Shown: positions 42,188 through 51,339, counted from the first letter of the stretch. The stretch: 64,000 nucleotides of DNA from an uncultured bacterium (GCA_905215065.1 CAJMOF010000006.1:1-64000); one strand, 5' to 3'. The notes: generated by a model from the sequence alone, not told the origin. A program made the numbers and translations.

Positions 42188-42227
42188 ATTTCGACTGTAA
42201 TGGACGTTCTTAAATGACTAGTCGACA

Positions 42228-42283
42228 CAAGGAGTGTCCCCAAATGCCGGCACATAAGGAACGTCCCTAAGTGCCGCTCGAAC
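42228..42283. repeat. Two-unit direct repeat (family K, copy 2)
   Basis: Two 28-base units beginning CAAGGAGTGTCCCC and AAGGAACGTCCCT, closely matching 4493-4548, next to the half palindrome flanking the IS element. Confidence 0.75.
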
Positions 42284-42300
42284 ATAATAAGTTTGGTACC

Positions 42301-42360
42301 TTGACATTTATTTACCGTGCTCCTAAATTGGTTAGGCACAAAACAATTCAACTACCTAAC
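42301..42360 (+). promoter_or_regulatory. Promoter and candidate operator of the MarR-ABC operon
   Basis: TTGACA (42301-42306), 17 bp, TAAATT (42324-42329) is a near-consensus promoter. GGTTAGG just after the -10 and CCTAAC 20 bases later form an inverted pair over the start region, a plausible MarR autorepression site. Confidence 0.7.
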
Positions 42361-42384
42361 TAAAGAAAGGAGCGAAGCTTAGAT

Positions 42385-42888
42385 ATGTGTGTTGAACCAC
42401 TCGTCCTTCCGCATGAGCCCGGCGGTGACCCGTCGCAACCGGTAGACATACCCGAAGCGGTCAGCGCCGAAGACAAACTCGCCAAGCGCATCCTCAATAA
42501 TCTGGGCTTTTGCGGCCATTACATGCATTTTCATGGCGGAGGCGTGTCCGGCAAGGCGCCCATCATCTGCCTGCTGGCCAAGCAGCCCGGCGGCGAGATG
42601 TCGCAGCAGGAGCTCGGCATGCACTTTGACCTCAAGCCGGGATCGCTTTCCGAGATCCTGTCCAAGCTCGAGCTCAACGGCCTCATCGAGCGCAGCCGTA
42701 ACCCCAAGGATCGACGGCAACTCACCATTCGCCTGACCGAAACCGGCCGGGAAAACGCCCGCATCGACCAGGCAGCCCGCATCCGCTTTAGAGAACGGGC
42801 CTTTAGCGCGCTCACCCACGACGAGCGCGAGGACCTCGCCGAAATGCTCGATAAAATCCGCGTAACCTGGGAGGAACTGGATGATTAA
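42385..42888 (+). CDS. MarR-family transcriptional regulator
   Basis: The 167-residue protein has the winged helix (GEMSQQELGMHFDLKPGSLSEILSKLELNGLIERS cited here only as two parts: SQQELGMHFDLKPGSLSEIL and LIERSRNPKDRRQLTIRLT), flanked by dimerisation helices. It controls the following exporter pair, whose first gene overlaps its end by eight bases (ATGATTAA). It probably represses its own promoter until a toxic ligand binds (family knowledge). The ribosome site AAAGGAG is 12 bases from the ATG, somewhat far. Confidence 0.9.
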   Translation: MCVEPLVLPHEPGGDPSQPVDIPEAVSAEDKLAKRILNNLGFCGHYMHFHGGGVSGKAPIICLLAKQPGGEMSQQELGMHFDLKPGSLSEILSKLELNGLIERSRNPKDRRQLTIRLTETGRENARIDQAARIRFRERAFSALTHDEREDLAEMLDKIRVTWEELDD

Positions 42889-44695
42889 AACCCTCATGGG
42901 AAGCATCCGCGACTATATGAAAGTCACCGTTGCCACGCCGTTGCTCGTGCTTGGCGAGGTGCTCTGCGAGATGCTGATTCCATTTATCACCGCCAACCTG
43001 ATCGACACCATCAAAGACGGCGCCACCGTAGCCGAGATGCTTCCCACCGCGGGCTTTTTGGTGCTCATCGCGCTGACGTCGCTTGCTTTTGGCGCCGCGG
43101 CCGGCGTCACCTGCAGCCATGCGAGCTGCGGGTTCGCCAAGAACCTGCGTCACGACCTGTTCTACAAGATCCAGACGTTCAGCTTTGCCAACATCGATGA
43201 GTTCTCGAGCTCCTCGCTCGTCACGCGCCTGACCACCGATATCAACAACGTGCAGCAGGCCTTTATGATGATCATCCGTATCGCCGTGCGCGCGCCGCTG
43301 GTATTGATCTTCGCCTTTACCATGGCGTTTATCATGGGCGGCAGCGTCGCCATGGTCTACCTGGTCATCATTCCGCTGCTGGGCTTTGGACTGTTCTTTA
43401 TCATCTTTAAGGTGCGCCCCATCTTCTCGCGCGTGTTCCACAAGTACGATGCCCTTAACGAGTCCGTCGAGGAAAACGTCACCGGCATGCGCGTGGTCAA
43501 GAGCTATGTGCGCGAAGACTTTGAGAAGGAGAAGTTTGCGACCGCCGCACGCGACGTCCAGATGGACTTCACCCGCGCCGAGAAGCTGCTCGCCTTTAAC
43601 AACCCCATGATGAACATCTGCGTCAACGGCGCGTTTGTCGTCATCATCTACCTGGGCTCCAAGCTCATCATCACGAGCCAGGGCACGCTGTTCGACGTGG
43701 GCCAGCTCTCCTCGACCTTTACCTATGGTTTCCAGATTCTCATGAGCCTGATGCAGCTGTCGATGATCTTTGTCATGGTGACCATGGCCGACGAATCGGC
43801 ACACCGCATTGCCGAGGTGCTGGCCGCCGAGCCCACGATCGCCGATCCCGCCGAGCCCGTGCTCGAGGTTGCCGACGGTTCCATCGACTTTGACCACGTG
43901 AGCTTTAAGTATTCCAAGCATGCGAAGCGCCAGGCGCTCGACGATATCGACCTGCACATTACGAGCGGCGAGACCATCGGCATCATCGGCGGCACCGGCT
44001 CGGCCAAGTCCACGCTCGTTAACCTCATCGCCCGCCTGTACGACACCACCGAAGGCGCTGTGCGCGTGGGCGGCGTGGACGTGCGCGACTACGACCTGGA
44101 CGCGCTGCGTCACCAGGTCGCCATGGTGCTGCAGAAAAACGTACTGTTTAGCGGCACCATCGCCGAGAACCTGCGTTGGGGCGACCCGAACGCCACCGAC
44201 GAGGAAGTCCGCGAGGCCGCACATCTGGCCTGCGCCGACGAGTTTGTCGACGGCTTCCCCAAGGGCTACGACACCTGGATTGAGCAGGGCGGCTCCAACG
44301 TTTCCGGCGGCCAAAAGCAGCGCCTTTGCATCGCGCGTGCCCTGCTGCGTCGCCCCAAGATCTTGATCCTGGACGACTCCACGAGCGCCGTCGACACCAA
44401 GACCGACGCCAAGATCCGCGCAGGTTTGGCAAGCTATCTGCCCAACACGACCAAGCTCATCATCGCTCAGCGCATCAGCTCCGTGCAGGACGCAGACCGC
44501 ATCATTGTCATGGAGGGCGGCCGTATCGCGCAGATCGGCAACCATGACGAGCTGCTTAAGACAAGCGAGATCTACCGCGAGACCTTTACCTCGCAGAACA
44601 AGATGTCTGCCGAGGGCGAAGGGGCCGTCGAGGCCAACACCGAGGCATCCGCAACGCAAGCTCAGACCCAGGAAGGAGGCGAGGCACATGAGTAA
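42881..44695 (+). CDS. ABC exporter half-transporter with degenerate ATPase site
   Basis: The 604-residue protein has six membrane segments (residues about 15-310) and a nucleotide-binding domain (about 335-580). Walker A is GGTGSAKST (Ala instead of the second Gly), Walker B is ILILDDSTSAVD with Asp in place of the catalytic Glu, and the signature is VSGGQKQR. This is the degenerate partner of a heterodimeric exporter of the LmrCD/BmrCD type; the next gene supplies the catalytic site. The acidic tail (EGEGAVEANTEASATQAQTQ) is unusual. It exports lipophilic drugs, lipids or peptides by family; the real substrate is unknown. Confidence 0.92.
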   Translation: MIKTLMGSIRDYMKVTVATPLLVLGEVLCEMLIPFITANLIDTIKDGATVAEMLPTAGFLVLIALTSLAFGAAAGVTCSHASCGFAKNLRHDLFYKIQTFSFANIDEFSSSSLVTRLTTDINNVQQAFMMIIRIAVRAPLVLIFAFTMAFIMGGSVAMVYLVIIPLLGFGLFFIIFKVRPIFSRVFHKYDALNESVEENVTGMRVVKSYVREDFEKEKFATAARDVQMDFTRAEKLLAFNNPMMNICVNGAFVVIIYLGSKLIITSQGTLFDVGQLSSTFTYGFQILMSLMQLSMIFVMVTMADESAHRIAEVLAAEPTIADPAEPVLEVADGSIDFDHVSFKYSKHAKRQALDDIDLHITSGETIGIIGGTGSAKSTLVNLIARLYDTTEGAVRVGGVDVRDYDLDALRHQVAMVLQKNVLFSGTIAENLRWGDPNATDEEVREAAHLACADEFVDGFPKGYDTWIEQGGSNVSGGQKQRLCIARALLRRPKILILDDSTSAVDTKTDAKIRAGLASYLPNTTKLIIAQRISSVQDADRIIVMEGGRIAQIGNHDELLKTSEIYRETFTSQNKMSAEGEGAVEANTEASATQAQTQEGGEAHE

Positions 44696-46607
44696 GGCAA
44701 CGACCGCCGAGCGCGCGCTCAACCGCAAGGGCGGCACCATGTCGCGCCTCATCAAGACGCTCTTTGGCTTCTATCCTGTGCTTTTGCCCCTCGTCGTCGC
44801 CGGCGTGGTGCTCTGCGCCATCATCAACTCCATCGGCGCGACCTTCCTGCAGAGCGCCCTGCAAATTATTAGCGAATCGTGGCAGTCGGGCGATTGGGAA
44901 GCCGCACAGCCCAAGATCGCACAGCTCGTGACCACCCTCGCCTGCATCTACGGCGTCGGCGTCCTGTCCTCGCTCTTCTGGAACCGCGCCATGGCTATCG
45001 TCACGCAGGGCTCGCTGGAGAAGCTGCGCGAGATGATGTTCAACCGCATGCAGGACCTGCCGATCCGCTACTTCGACACGCACCAGCGCGGCGATATCAT
45101 GAGCCACTACACCAACGACATCGACACGCTGCGTCAGATGATCAGCCAGTCGCTGCCCAACCTGCTCATGACGATCATCATCATCGTCACGGTGTTCTTT
45201 ATCATGCTGTACTACAGCGTGTGGATGTGCCTGGTCATCATCGCCGGCGTCGCCTTTATGACCTTTATGACCAAGCTGCTCGGCTCCAACTCCGCGCGCT
45301 TCTTCATTGCGCAGCAGACCGAGCTCGGCGTGGTCGAGGGCCATATCGAGGAGGTTATGAACGGCCAGAAGGTCGTCAAGGCGTTCTGCCACGAGTCTGC
45401 CGCCGAGGCCGATTTTGACGAGCGCAACGAAAAGCTCTTCGAGGTCTCCCAGAAGGCCAACATGTACGCCAACATCCTCATGCCCATCCTTATGAACCTG
45501 GGCAACCTGCTCTACGTGCTGGTCGCACTGGCGGGCGGCATTTTCCTGGCGCTGGGCGTGCCCAACCTGAGCATCTCGGGCATGGCGCTGTCCATCGCCG
45601 TCGTGGTGCCGTTCCTCAACATGACCAAGCAGTTCTGCGGACAGATCGGCCAGATCTCACAGCAGATCAACGCCGTGGTCATGGGCCTCGCCGGCGCCGA
45701 CCGCATCTTTGAGCTCATCGACGAGAAGCCCGAGGCCGACGAAGGCTACGTGACGCTCGTCAACGCGCAGGTGAACCCCGAGACTTGGGAGTTCGAGGAG
45801 GCTGACCACCACACCGGCATGTGGGCGTGGAAACATCCGCACCGCGCAACCGGCGAGATCGAGTACGTCCCGCTGCGCGGCGACCTGGTCATGGACAACG
45901 TCGACTTTGGCTACACCCCCGACCACGAGGTCCTGCACGGCGTGTCCGTGTTTGCCAAGCCGGGTCAGAAGGTCGCGTTTGTCGGCGCCACCGGTGCCGG
46001 TAAGACGACCATCACCAACCTCATCAACCGCTTCTATGACATCGCCGACGGCAAGATTCGCTACGACGGCATCAACGTCAATAAGATCCGCAAGGCCGAT
46101 CTGCGCCGCTCGCTGGGCGTCGTGCTGCAGGACGTGAACCTGTTCACCGGCACCGTGATGGACAACATCCGCTACGGCAACCTGGACGCCACCGACGAGG
46201 AGTGCATCGCAGCGGCCAAGCTCGCGGGCGCAGACGACTTTATCACCCGCCTGCCCGACGGCTACGACACCATGCTCACCGGCAACGGCGCACAGCTGTC
46301 GCAGGGCCAGCGCCAGCTGATCTCGATCGCCCGCGCCGCCGTCGCCGATCCGCCGGCGATGATTCTAGACGAGGCCACGAGCTCCATCGACACCCGCACC
46401 GAGGCCATCGTGCAGGCGGGCATGGATAAGCTCATGGAGGGCCGCACGACGTTTGTCATCGCACACCGCCTGTCCACCGTGCGCAACTCCGACGCGATCA
46501 TCTGTCTGGACCACGGCCGTATCATCGAGCGCGGCAACCACGACGAGCTGATCGCCAAGCGCGGGTACTACTACCAGCTGTACACGGGTGCGTTTGAGCT
46601 GGAGTAG
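44688..46607 (+). CDS. ABC exporter half-transporter with canonical ATPase site
   Basis: Partner of the preceding subunit, in the membrane. The 639-residue protein has six membrane segments (about 25-330), a linker of about 50 residues richer in Trp and His than usual (WEFEEADHHTGMWAWKHPHR), then the ATPase domain with Walker A GATGAGKTT, the LSQGQRQ signature, Walker B MILDEATSSID (catalytic Glu present) and the switch IAHRLSTV. The start overlaps the previous stop by eight bases (ATGAGTAA), so expression is coupled one to one. Confidence 0.94.
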   Translation: MSKATTAERALNRKGGTMSRLIKTLFGFYPVLLPLVVAGVVLCAIINSIGATFLQSALQIISESWQSGDWEAAQPKIAQLVTTLACIYGVGVLSSLFWNRAMAIVTQGSLEKLREMMFNRMQDLPIRYFDTHQRGDIMSHYTNDIDTLRQMISQSLPNLLMTIIIIVTVFFIMLYYSVWMCLVIIAGVAFMTFMTKLLGSNSARFFIAQQTELGVVEGHIEEVMNGQKVVKAFCHESAAEADFDERNEKLFEVSQKANMYANILMPILMNLGNLLYVLVALAGGIFLALGVPNLSISGMALSIAVVVPFLNMTKQFCGQIGQISQQINAVVMGLAGADRIFELIDEKPEADEGYVTLVNAQVNPETWEFEEADHHTGMWAWKHPHRATGEIEYVPLRGDLVMDNVDFGYTPDHEVLHGVSVFAKPGQKVAFVGATGAGKTTITNLINRFYDIADGKIRYDGINVNKIRKADLRRSLGVVLQDVNLFTGTVMDNIRYGNLDATDEECIAAAKLAGADDFITRLPDGYDTMLTGNGAQLSQGQRQLISIARAAVADPPAMILDEATSSIDTRTEAIVQAGMDKLMEGRTTFVIAHRLSTVRNSDAIICLDHGRIIERGNHDELIAKRGYYYQLYTGAFELE

Positions 46608-46621
46608 GAACGGTTACTGAC

Positions 46622-46727
46622 GGAGGGTGCCCCGGGGCGTCGGGGTAATTCCTCCGTGCTCAAACATTCTCGCTTCGCTGCGAAACTGCGCGCGGAGGAA
46701 ATACCCCGCCGCCCCGGGGCACCCTCC
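46622..46727. repeat. Very long palindrome downstream of the exporter
   Basis: Two 35-base arms (46622-46656 and 46693-46727, starting GGAGGGTGCCCCGGGGCG) with two mismatches and a 36-base centre containing TCGC / GCGA. No other copy in the window. It starts 15 bases past the exporter stop. Confidence 0.85.
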
Positions 46728-46770
46728 TGCGCGCAATCAGCCCGTTGTTTAAAACGGAATAAAGGTTAGT

Positions 46771-46803
46771 GAGGCCCTGGCCGTTTGGCCAGGGCCTCGT
46801 TTT
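46771..46803 (+). terminator. Intrinsic terminator of the MarR-ABC operon
   Basis: Perfect GAGGCCCTGGCC / GGCCAGGGCCTC stem with a GTTT loop, then GTTTTGTT. Confidence 0.93.
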
Positions 46804-46805
46804 GT

Positions 46806-46897
46806 TAGTCTTTTTGGGACGGGGCTTTTTGACTACTTTGAGGGTGCGCAGGCAGGGCGGCGAAAGTAGCTAAAAAAGCCCCGTCCCAAAAAGACTA
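46806..46897. terminator. Long bidirectional palindrome, candidate terminator of the LysR gene
   Basis: Arms of 34 and 35 bases (46806-46839, 46863-46897), starting TAGTCTTTTTGGGACGGGGC and ending in its complement, with A/T runs outside the GC core on both strands. It sits between convergent transcription units, 16 bases from the LysR stop. It could be a terminator or another member of the palindrome group. Confidence 0.65.
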
Positions 46898-46912
46898 CCC
46901 GCGCCAAATGAG

Positions 46913-47791
46913 CTAGTTGAGGAGTTGGGCCATGGCGTTGACGAATTTTTGGACTTGGAGGGTGGGCTCGAGCGGGTAGTGCAAATAGACCGGCACCTCG
47001 CGACCGCATAGAAACGGTACGCCCACAAAGGCCGGGTGCACGCCCGACCACGCTCCGCAGGTGAGCACCGCATCGCCCTTTTCCTCCGCCTCGTTAAAGA
47101 GCGCAAAGTCGAAGCTATCCACGTCGATCACGTCCACGCCGCCGTCGGCCAACAGGTCGATGCGCAGGCTGTCCATAGCGTCGTTGCCGTGACGGAGCAC
47201 GCGCAGGCGCATGCCCTCCAGGTCGGCAACTGTGATGCGCGTCTTGCGCGCAAGCGGGCTCGTGCGCGGCACATCAATATAAAACGGTACGTTGACGATA
47301 AGGAGCTTTTGGCAGGCATCACCCCAGCGTGGGGTTGAAAAACTCGATTGCACCACATCGACCTCGCGGCCCAAGCTGCGCATGACGGTCTCGCGCTCGT
47401 CGTAGAGATCGCTTACCGGCACGATCTCAAATCGCAGCGACGGTTCCAGATCGTGGATGCCCGACCACATCGACAGCGTTTGGCGCCCCGGGCACATCAT
47501 CGACACGCCCAGGCGCACGGCACCGCCATCGCCCGCCGCGCGTCGGGCACGGCGCAACGCATCCTCGGACTGACGCATGATCGAGCGCGCATCGTCTACC
47601 AGCAGCGCACCCGCCGGCGTCACCTTAACGCCCGAATGCGAGCGCTCGAACAACGTGATGCCAAACTCGGCCTCGAACCCCGACACCTGTTTGACGAGAG
47701 CCGGGGTCGACACACGTAGTTTTGCCGCCGCGCGCGAGAAGCTTCCCAGCTCCGCGGCGGCCGATATGGCCTCAAGTCGTCGATCGTACAC
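46913..47791 (-). CDS. LysR-family transcriptional regulator
   Basis: The 292-residue protein has an N-terminal LysR helix-turn-helix (LEAISAAAELGSFSRAAAKL, then LRVSTPALVKQVSGFEAEFG) and a C-terminal periplasmic-binding-like effector domain (about 90-290). The GTG at 47791 has GGGAG six bases upstream; a longer frame with an ATG 11 codons earlier lacks a ribosome site. It is divergent from the SDR-MFS-oxidoreductase series and likely controls it in response to the pathway substrate (family rule). Confidence 0.9.
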   Translation of the reverse strand: MYDRRLEAISAAAELGSFSRAAAKLRVSTPALVKQVSGFEAEFGITLFERSHSGVKVTPAGALLVDDARSIMRQSEDALRRARRAAGDGGAVRLGVSMMCPGRQTLSMWSGIHDLEPSLRFEIVPVSDLYDERETVMRSLGREVDVVQSSFSTPRWGDACQKLLIVNVPFYIDVPRTSPLARKTRITVADLEGMRLRVLRHGNDAMDSLRIDLLADGGVDVIDVDSFDFALFNEAEEKGDAVLTCGAWSGVHPAFVGVPFLCGREVPVYLHYPLEPTLQVQKFVNAMAQLLN

Positions 47792-47926
47792 GTCAATCTC
47801 CCGTTTTCGCGCCCGTGGCCACATGGTGCCACAGGAGGTTGTTTTCGCAGGTCATGCGCTCAATTGAGAATAAACTGCATCGCACAGTGTAAACCTATGG
47901 TTAACGCCATTCTAACAAATATGCAA

Positions 47927-47955
47927 TTCACCTGCGCAAATGCAAAGCATACGAT
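47927..47955 (+). promoter_or_regulatory. Candidate promoter of the SDR-MFS-oxidoreductase series
   Basis: TTCACC (47927-47932), 17 bp, TACGAT (47950-47955), in the LysR/SDR divergent region, about 70 bases before the SDR start. It is a weak match, as expected for an activator-dependent promoter. Confidence 0.4.
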
Positions 47956-48024
47956 AACCAGCGAAAACCACGTGGGTCGATTAATGGGAGCGACCCACCG
48001 GGAGGCACAAGAAGGGAAGTTCCT

Positions 48025-48906
48025 ATGAGCAATTGGCTTAAGCTCGAGGGCGATGTCTGCGCCGTGACCGGCGCGCTCGGCGGTATGGGCGTCGAGATTT
48101 GCCGCGAGTTCGCCCGCAACGGCGCCAACGTCGTCTTGCTCGACCTAGACGAGGAGAAGGTCAAGGCAGCAGCCGCCGACCTCGCCGCCGAGTTTGGTAT
48201 CCACGCCGAGGGCTACAAGATGAACGCCACCGACGAGGCCGAGGTTCAGGCTGCCGTCGACGCCACCATCGCCAACTTCGGCCGCGTCGACGTTCTCGTC
48301 AACACCGCCGGCATCCTGCGCTTCGCCGCCATGGAGGACCTGCCGCTAAGCGACTGGGAGCAGGTGCTCAACGTCAACCTCACCGGCTACTTCATCACCT
48401 CGCAGCGCTTTGGTCGCGAGATGATCAAGGCCGGCCAGGGCCGCCTAGTGCACATCTCGACCGTTGCCAGCCACTCCCCCGAGACGTTCTCGGGCGTGTA
48501 CAGCTCCACCAAGGCGGGCGTCAACATGATGTCCAAGATGCTCGCCGCCGAGTGGGGCCCCTACGGCGTCCGCTCCAACTGCGTCGAGCCCTGCTTTGTC
48601 AAGACACCCATGTCGGCAAGCTTTTACGCCGATCCCGAGGTCGAGAAGAGCCGCAGCCGCCTCATCGCCACGCGCCGCATCGGCGAGGTCAGCGATATCG
48701 CCAACGCCGTCATGTTCCTGGCGTCCAAGCGCTCGGACTTTACCACCGGCGACGCCATCAAGGTCGATGGCGGTTTCTCCAATATGATGGGCGACCTCAC
48801 CGCCAAGCCTGGCGGCCGCCGAGCCTTTGCCGACAACTATCTTAAGAACAAGGGTGTCGAGCTTTGGTCCGACGAGTCCGGCGTCGCAAAGCCGACCGAC
48901 CAGTAA
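48025..48906 (+). CDS. Short-chain dehydrogenase/reductase
   Basis: NAD(P)-dependent oxidoreductase of an alcohol or ketone. The 293-residue protein has the dinucleotide motif TGALGGMG, NTAG (family NNAG), the catalytic Ser (HISTVASHS) and YSSTK with catalytic Tyr and Lys. An Asp ends beta-2 (VVLLDLDEE), which favours NAD. A C-terminal extension (about 255-293, FADNYLKNKGVELWSDESGV) exceeds the usual 250 residues. Likely acts with the Gfo/Idh gene on a polyol, cyclitol or sugar acid (inference). Confidence 0.9.
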   Translation: MSNWLKLEGDVCAVTGALGGMGVEICREFARNGANVVLLDLDEEKVKAAAADLAAEFGIHAEGYKMNATDEAEVQAAVDATIANFGRVDVLVNTAGILRFAAMEDLPLSDWEQVLNVNLTGYFITSQRFGREMIKAGQGRLVHISTVASHSPETFSGVYSSTKAGVNMMSKMLAAEWGPYGVRSNCVEPCFVKTPMSASFYADPEVEKSRSRLIATRRIGEVSDIANAVMFLASKRSDFTTGDAIKVDGGFSNMMGDLTAKPGGRRAFADNYLKNKGVELWSDESGVAKPTDQ

Positions 48907-48972
48907 ACCAGCCTGACAGGGAGGCCCCGCGGACGTACCCGCCCCTCCCCCGCATCGATTAGAAAGAGTCCA

Positions 48973-50229
48973 ATGGCTTCCACCAACTCCAACAAGGGTC
49001 GCGCCGCCGTGCTTTCCGCCGCGTGCGTCACCATGTTCTTCATCAGCTCCATCGCGCTGTATTCCGTCGTGAGCAAGAACCTGCTCGCCGTCTACCCCGA
49101 GTGGTCGAGCGCCCTCACCTGGGCTTTCCCGGTCTTTCAGACCATCATGGCCGTGACGGGCATTTTCGCCGGCCGCATCTCCGATAAGATCGGCCCCCGC
49201 AACGTCGTGATCGCCGCCGCCGTGTGCTACGGCCTGGGCTGGTTCATGTCCGGCACCGTCACCGAGCCGTGGCAGTTCTACCTGTGGTTCTCGCTCGTCG
49301 CCGCCATCGGCAACGGCCTGGGCTACAACCCGGCGCTCACCACCGGTCAAAAATGGTTCATCGACAAGAAGGGCCTCGCCTCCGGCATCACCCTGGCCGC
49401 TTCGACCGCCGGCCCCGCCGTGCTGTCCCCGGTGCTCGCCTCGCTGCTCATCCCGAGCCTCGGCATCTTTGGCGCCCTCAAGGCACTCGGCGTCATCTTC
49501 TTTGTGATGATCGCCGCCTCCGCTCTGTTCCTGAAGGCCCCCGAGGCCGGCTGGCTGCCCGAGGGCTTCGAGGCCCCCAAGGGCGGAGCACATGCCGGCA
49601 CCTTCGGCGACCTCACCCCGGGCGAGATGGTCAAGACCCCGCGCTTTTGGGTCCTCATCGTCACCTTCGCCTTTGCCGCCACCGCGGGCACCCTGCTCGT
49701 GGGCAAGGTTGCCTCCATCGCCGCCGTCCAGCTCTTCGCCGACCCCACGTGCGCCGCAGCTGTCGCCCTCGGCGGTGTAGTGGTCTCCGTCAACACCTGC
49801 GCCAACCTGGTCGGCCGTCTGTCCTTTGGCCAGATCATCGACAAGCTCGGCGCCTATAAGTCGCTGCTCATCAGCCTTGTCGTCACCATCGTCGCGCTCG
49901 TCATCATGTCGATGAGCTTTACGCAGAGCATGTTCTTTGTGGCACTCGCCCTGCTCGGCTTTAGCTTTGGCGCTCTGCTCGTCATCTACCCGCCGCTCAC
50001 CGGTGGCGCCTTTGGCACCAGCAACATCGGCGTCAACTACGGCATCATGTTCTTGGGCTACGCTGCTTCTACCTGGATCAGCCAGCCCATCACCGCCGTG
50101 CTGTATCACGCCGAGGCCGGCAGCGCTGCCTACCAGCAGTCCTTCTACGGCGCCATCGTGATCGCCGCCATCGCCGTCGTGCTCACCGTCTACATGATGG
50201 TCTCCGACAGCAAGAAGAAGTCCGCTTAG
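48973..50229 (+). CDS. MFS transporter, OFA (oxalate/formate antiporter) type
   Basis: Membrane carrier of small organic anions by family. The 418-residue protein has 12 hydrophobic segments; the segment 2-3 loop GRISDKIGPRNVV and GLGYNPALTTGQKWFIDKKG fit the OFA branch of the major facilitator superfamily. It is 66 bases after the SDR gene on the same strand and probably imports the substrate of the two oxidoreductases. Substrate unknown. Confidence 0.87.
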   Translation: MASTNSNKGRAAVLSAACVTMFFISSIALYSVVSKNLLAVYPEWSSALTWAFPVFQTIMAVTGIFAGRISDKIGPRNVVIAAAVCYGLGWFMSGTVTEPWQFYLWFSLVAAIGNGLGYNPALTTGQKWFIDKKGLASGITLAASTAGPAVLSPVLASLLIPSLGIFGALKALGVIFFVMIAASALFLKAPEAGWLPEGFEAPKGGAHAGTFGDLTPGEMVKTPRFWVLIVTFAFAATAGTLLVGKVASIAAVQLFADPTCAAAVALGGVVVSVNTCANLVGRLSFGQIIDKLGAYKSLLISLVVTIVALVIMSMSFTQSMFFVALALLGFSFGALLVIYPPLTGGAFGTSNIGVNYGIMFLGYAASTWISQPITAVLYHAEAGSAAYQQSFYGAIVIAAIAVVLTVYMMVSDSKKKSA

Positions 50230-50237
50230 TTGTACCG

Positions 50238-50268
50238 ATGTGACAAAGGGACAGTCCCTTTGTCACAT
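50238..50268. repeat. Family A palindrome, copy 7
   Basis: ATGTGACAAAGGGACAG and perfect complement, 31 bases, eight bases past the MFS stop and 30 bases before the next start. Confidence 0.88.
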
Positions 50269-50298
50269 TCGGCAGCCACCAATTATTAAGGAGTCGAA

Positions 50299-51339
50299 AT
50301 GTCTGAGCTCAACCCCGTCCGCATTGCCGTCATCGGCGCCGGCGCCATGGGCCGCAACCACATCCGCTTTGTCACCGAGGAGCCCGAGGCCGAGCTCGTC
50401 GCTATCGCCGACGCCTTTGAGGGCGCCCGCGCCACGGCCGAGGCCGCCGGCGTGCCGTTCTTTACCGATCCCGCCCAGATGATGGACGAGGTCAAGCCCG
50501 AGGCCGTCATCATCGCCACCCCCAACGACCTGCACCTGGGCGTTGCCCGCGAGGCCATCAAGCGCAACATCGTGCCGCTGGTAGAAAAGCCGATCTCCAA
50601 CGATCTTGAGGATGCCCAGGCCTTCGCCGCCGAGGCCGAGACCGCCGGTGTGCCCGTGCTCGTGGGTCAGCACCGTCGCCACAACCCCTTCGTCAACAAG
50701 GCCAAGGAGATCATCGAGTCCGGCGAGCTAGGCAAGCTCACCGTGTCGAGCTTCCACTACATGATCTATAAGAACGACGAGTACTTCGATGTCGAGTGGC
50801 GCCGCAAGAAGGGTGCCGGCCCGATCCTGGTCAACCTGGTGCACGACGTCGACCTGCTCCGCTACCTGCTGGGCGAGCCCGTCGCCGTCCAGGGCATGCA
50901 GTCCAGCGCCGCCCGCGGTTTTGAGACCGAGGACTCCGCCGTGGTCAACGTCCGCTTTGCCGACGGCGCGCTCGCGAGCATGACCATCTCTGACGCCACC
51001 GCCAGCCCCTGGAACTGGGAGGCGACCGCTCGCGAGGACCCGCAGTACCGTCCCTTCGACGCCGACGCTTACTTTATCGGCGGCACCAAGGGCGCCCTGT
51101 CGCTGCCCCGCCTGCACCAGTTCTCCTACGATGGCGCCTCCAACTGGCACAAGCCGCTGCAGATGGAGATTCCGGCCGTCGACCCAGCGCTGCCGCACAA
51201 GATGCAGCTCAAGCACTTTGTGAAGGTCGTCCGCCGCGAGGTCGAGCCCGTCGTGACGCCGGCCGACAACGTCAAGACGCTCACGCTTCTCAACGCCGTC
51301 AAGGAGGCCGCCGAGACCGGCCAGCTCGTCGAGCTGTAA
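50299..51339 (+). CDS. Gfo/Idh/MocA-family NAD(P)-dependent oxidoreductase
   Basis: The 346-residue protein has the N-terminal Rossmann fold (VRIAVIGAGAMGRNHIRF), the family EKP in VPLVEKPISND, and the C-terminal alpha/beta domain with GPILVNLVHDVDLLRYLLGE carrying the conserved His. Typical substrates are inositols, sugars and sugar acids. It is the third gene of the LysR-controlled series. The ATG follows AAGGAG. Confidence 0.9.
   Translation: MSELNPVRIAVIGAGAMGRNHIRFVTEEPEAELVAIADAFEGARATAEAAGVPFFTDPAQMMDEVKPEAVIIATPNDLHLGVAREAIKRNIVPLVEKPISNDLEDAQAFAAEAETAGVPVLVGQHRRHNPFVNKAKEIIESGELGKLTVSSFHYMIYKNDEYFDVEWRRKKGAGPILVNLVHDVDLLRYLLGEPVAVQGMQSSAARGFETEDSAVVNVRFADGALASMTISDATASPWNWEATAREDPQYRPFDADAYFIGGTKGALSLPRLHQFSYDGASNWHKPLQMEIPAVDPALPHKMQLKHFVKVVRREVEPVVTPADNVKTLTLLNAVKEAAETGQLVEL

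Larger units (their letters stand above)
40791..42197 (-). mobile_element. IS110-family insertion element, splitting a family B palindrome
   Basis: A DEDD recombinase gene of much higher GC than its surroundings with non-coding ends. Sub-terminal inverted words TTGTCAACC (40803-40811) and GGCTGACAA (42180-42188) bracket it. Outside it, TTAGTCGTTGGGT (40778-40790) and TAATGGACGTTCTTAAATGA (42198-) match the two halves of the family B palindrome seen intact at 4571-4643, so the element appears to have inserted there. Exact ends are uncertain by several bases. Confidence 0.75.
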
